This document shows positions 61,803-64,000 of a stretch of 64,000 bases of DNA, piece by piece. The notes beneath the pieces were generated by a model. The model saw only the letters and a program-made list of their open reading frames with translations, ran no database searches and was not told the origin of the DNA. The translations under genes were made by a program, and so were the position numbers. Location of the stretch: contig CAYYXR010000007.1 in NCBI GenBank assembly GCA_964475755.1, positions 1 through 64,000 on the forward strand. Direction: 5' to 3'. The DNA comes from UBA11612 sp964475755. GTDB taxonomy: Bacteria; Pseudomonadota; Alphaproteobacteria; Rhodospirillales; Rhodospirillaceae. The first letter of the stretch is position 1. Every line of letters begins with the position of its first letter.

Positions 61803-62597
61803 ATGTATTCATTCAAATACGCGCGCGCGTCGTCCGTTTCCGAAGCTGAAAAAGCGTTCTCCGGAGGCGAAGACGCCGTTTATCTCGCTGGTGGGCAAAC
61901 TTTGATTCCGGCGCTTAAACAGCGCCTCGCTCAACCTTCCGATCTCGTTGACATTGGGGGTTTGACAGAACTTCAGGGCATTTCGGTTAGCGGCGACTCA
62001 GTGGTTATTGGTGCGGGTGTTTGCCACACCGACGTTGCGTCCTCGGCCGAGGTGCAAAAAGCGATTCCCGCGTTATCTTATCTGGCCCAGCACATTGGTG
62101 ACCCCCAGGTGCGCAATCGCGGAACCTTGGGCGGATCGATCGCGAACAATGATCCTGCTGCCGATTATCCCGCCGCCCTGGTCGGTTTGGGCGCGACAGT
62201 ACACACGTCCAAACGCGAGATTCCTGCGGATGATTTTTTCACGGATATGTTTGAGACGGCTCTCGAGCCTAGTGAGTTGATCGTTAAGGTATCGTTCCCC
62301 GTTCCAAAACGTGCCGCGTACTCGAAATTCGCCAATCCGGCTTCGCGCTATGCAGTGGTGGGTGTTTTTGTCGCAGAAACGTCATCCGGAATCCGCGTTG
62401 CTGTTACCGGCGCTGGTCCATGTGTATATCGCCATGCAGACATGGAAGCGGCTCTCTCGAAATCCTTTAGTGACGATGCGTTGAAGGGCATTGCTGTGCC
62501 TGCGGCGGATTTAAACGAAGATTTGCATGCAACGGCAGAGTACCGCGCGCACCTGGTCGGCGTCATGGCGCAGCGGGCCGTTGCCTCCATCGCCTAA
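61803..62597 (+). CDS. coxM: Molybdo-hydroxylase FAD-binding medium subunit (CoxM type)
   Basis: 264 aa from ATG 61803. FAD site: AGGQTLIPALKQRLAQP (~39-56) and RNRGTLGGSIANNDPAADYPA (~105-125), characteristic of CO dehydrogenase and related medium subunits. It pairs with CoxS. The expected large molybdopterin subunit CoxL is not encoded here, since the next gene is an unrelated isomerase, so the enzyme is incomplete in this window. Confidence 0.93.
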   Translation: MYSFKYARASSVSEAEKAFSGGEDAVYLAGGQTLIPALKQRLAQPSDLVDIGGLTELQGISVSGDSVVIGAGVCHTDVASSAEVQKAIPALSYLAQHIGDPQVRNRGTLGGSIANNDPAADYPAALVGLGATVHTSKREIPADDFFTDMFETALEPSELIVKVSFPVPKRAAYSKFANPASRYAVVGVFVAETSSGIRVAVTGAGPCVYRHADMEAALSKSFSDDALKGIAVPAADLNEDLHATAEYRAHLVGVMAQRAVASIA

Positions 62598-62690
62598 ATC
62601 TTAGCGCGCATAGGCGCTATGCGCATCGTGCTCTGGGTATTTAGAATTGTGTCGTGATAATTTCCGAACGTCATTTCGGAGTTAAGCACC

Positions 62691-63293
62691 GTGGCCGAGC
62701 CCATTCGATTCTATTTCGATTTCAACTCCACGTTTTCGTACATTGCCGCTCAGCAGATCGATGACCTTGCCGCCCGATATGGCCGGGATGTGGATTGGAT
62801 CGCCGTATCACTGATTCATATTTTCAATGATCAGGGCATAACGCCGCCGCCCATGATTCCGGCCAAACTCAAATACCTCGCGGTGGACTACGCCAGAAGC
62901 TGCGAGTTGGCCGGGCTTCCCTCCAAACTGCCGGACAATTTCCCCCCGCCGGTCAAACTAGCCCGTCTGGCATTTTGGAAACTCAAAGCAAAAGACCCCG
63001 CCCTTGCCCGGCGCTACGCCAAAGCCGTGACCCTGGCGGTGTTTGGTCGTGGGCGCTCTGTCGGCACGCCCGCCGATATCCTCGAAGCATGTGCGGGCAT
63101 TGCAGGTGTAACCGAGGCCGAGATTGCGGCCGCCGCGTCCGACAAAGCCGCAAAACAGGCCGTGCTGACTGCCGTGGACACGGCCAAGGCAGACGGTATG
63201 ATCGGGGCGCCGTATATGGTTCTGGAAGGGGAGCCTTTCTGGGGGGCGGACCGGCTCGAACATTTGGAGCGTCGTCTCAAGAAGGGCAGATGA
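62691..63293 (+). CDS. DsbA-fold 2-hydroxychromene-2-carboxylate isomerase
   Basis: 200 aa, GTG start 62691. GST-kappa/DsbA-type family: FYFDFNSTFSYIAAQQIDDLA, KLKYLAVDYARSCELAGLP, and GMIGAPYMVLEGEPFWGADRLEHLERRL at the end. The N-terminal Ser/Asn-like residue (FNSTFSY) replaces the CxxC of DsbA, as in HCCA isomerases and GST kappa. The family isomerises aromatic ring-cleavage products with glutathione, but specificity here is unknown; no naphthalene genes accompany it. Confidence 0.88.
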   Translation: MAEPIRFYFDFNSTFSYIAAQQIDDLAARYGRDVDWIAVSLIHIFNDQGITPPPMIPAKLKYLAVDYARSCELAGLPSKLPDNFPPPVKLARLAFWKLKAKDPALARRYAKAVTLAVFGRGRSVGTPADILEACAGIAGVTEAEIAAAASDKAAKQAVLTAVDTAKADGMIGAPYMVLEGEPFWGADRLEHLERRLKKGR

Positions 63294-63310
63294 TTCGAGG
63301 AGGGATCACG

Positions 63311-64000
63311 ATGTCCGAAGCTGCGCAACCGGGGTGGCTGGCACGAAATTATGGGCGTATTGCTCTATTGAGCTTTACGGTCGCGATACTTGGCGTTCTG
63401 GTGGGTCTGTCGGCGGGTGTGCTGTACCGCATGGGCGTGGTCCAGCTTTTGACGTCGCTCTTCACGCTGTTGCCTTGGGGAGCATACATCTCCGCAGCCG
63501 GTGTCGTGCTGTGCATTGCGTCTATAGTGCTTGCTCTTTTTCTATACAAAGGAGAGTTTTTGGCTAAGGCGGCGTTGCCGGTTTTTGGTCTAATTGTCGG
63601 TGGTATCGCGGTTTATATTCCGTACGCCCAGCAACAGTTGGGCGCGTCCGTTCCTCCTATCCATGACATCAGCACCGATACGGCTGACCCGCCAAAATTC
63701 GTGGACATTCTTCCGTTGCGGGCCGATGCGCCAAACACGGCCGAGTACCTTATTGAATACGAAACGCGCGGCACAGTGCTGAATGTTCCCGAAGAACAAG
63801 CCAAAGGGTACCCGGATATCCAGCCGGTTGAGATTCAGGGCCGGGGATTTTACGAGGCGTTTGATTTGGCGCTGGCGGCTGCTGAACGGCAGGGGTGGAC
63901 GATTGTTGCCGCCGATAAGGAAGAGGGGCGCATCGAAGCCTGGGATAAGACCACCTTTATGGGCTTTATAGACGACGTCGTCATTCGCGTCCGGCCCGAG
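63311..64000 (+). CDS. DUF1499 protein, partial (runs off the right edge)
   Basis: 230 codons from ATG 63311 with no stop before 64000. N-terminal half: hydrophobic helices (IALLSFTVAILGVLVGLSAG, SAAGVVLCIASIVLALFLY, ALPVFGLIVGGIAVYIPYA), i.e. three membrane segments. Then the DUF1499 pattern IHDISTDTADPPKFV, YPDIQPVEI, GWTIVAADKEEGRIEAWDKTTFMGFIDDVVIRVRP. The family's function is unknown. The C-terminal end is beyond the window. Confidence 0.85.
   Translation, partial: MSEAAQPGWLARNYGRIALLSFTVAILGVLVGLSAGVLYRMGVVQLLTSLFTLLPWGAYISAAGVVLCIASIVLALFLYKGEFLAKAALPVFGLIVGGIAVYIPYAQQQLGASVPPIHDISTDTADPPKFVDILPLRADAPNTAEYLIEYETRGTVLNVPEEQAKGYPDIQPVEIQGRGFYEAFDLALAAAERQGWTIVAADKEEGRIEAWDKTTFMGFIDDVVIRVRPE

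Overview
The window reads as chromosomal DNA of an alphaproteobacterium of uncertain order. The evidence is an Irr-type Fur-family iron regulator with Irr-box palindromes, an alphaproteobacterial-style DinB with an N-terminal Cys4 knob, CnoX with an intact CGPC motif, an IalB-like secreted protein, a PAS_5-type protein and many tightly packed operons with ATGA overlaps. No plasmid, phage, transposase, integrase or CRISPR sequence was seen. Two tRNA genes are present: Gly(GCC) on the minus strand at the left edge, and Thr(CGT) at 4.0 kb.

Layout. 0.4-3.9 kb: cnoX, a LonN-like protein, a Trm112-like protein, a DUF971 protein and a convergent ubiquinone hydroxylase. 4.6-12.8 kb: the most unusual segment, six consecutive genes whose products all carry export signals: two paralogous Sec-exported proteins of unrecognised family, a haem-c lipoprotein of the DUF1592/DUF1588 family, a Tat-exported DUF1552 protein, and two paralogous proteins built from Yx(F/W/Y)xxD secreted repeats (PF03640-like). 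No cytoplasmic enzyme or regulator is included, so this looks like a self-contained envelope system. 12.8-24.7 kb: housekeeping genes: TPR-methyltransferase, Bax-inhibitor-like protein, YbbA/YbbP/TesA module, ThpR, fructosamine kinase-like protein, low-molecular-weight phosphatase, sirtuin, a UDG-family protein, zincin, pterin dehydratase and a DMT transporter.

25-30 kb: a CoA-ester catabolic region (RipA-like CoA transferase, ScoAB, CitE-like lyase, MaoC hydratase, BKACE). It suggests itaconate or another branched dicarboxylate being cleaved to acetyl-CoA and pyruvate, plus beta-keto acid cleavage yielding acetoacetate that ScoAB activates. 30.4-35.6 kb: TrmH-family methyltransferase, secreted IalB-like protein, pabC-pabB, hydroxyacid dehydrogenase and SH3 protein. 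35.6-38.7 kb: an iron/peroxide module (DUF3501, an HdrD/GlpC-like Fe-S protein, rubrerythrin, irr) with convincing Irr-box palindromes before both rubrerythrin and irr. 39-44.3 kb: a double cold-shock protein, glpK, a cyclic-nucleotide-binding/TPR gene broken by an in-frame TAA, and marR with palindromic operators.

44.4-53.2 kb: a fasciclin protein, an FAH-family hydrolase, a complete OppABCDF-type importer and gamma-glutamyltransferase, together suggesting uptake and hydrolysis of gamma-glutamyl peptides. 53.2-56.3 kb: an exported VOC protein, a PAS_5 gene frameshifted at an A8 tract, and a PAS-EAL protein whose coding continues upstream of its first usable ATG into a TAA. 56.3-64 kb: sufE, arfB, an ABC exporter, dinB, coxG-coxS-coxM without the molybdenum subunit coxL, a DsbA-fold isomerase and a DUF1499 protein running off the right edge. 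No database search or base-composition calculation was possible; identifications rest on motifs recognised by eye.
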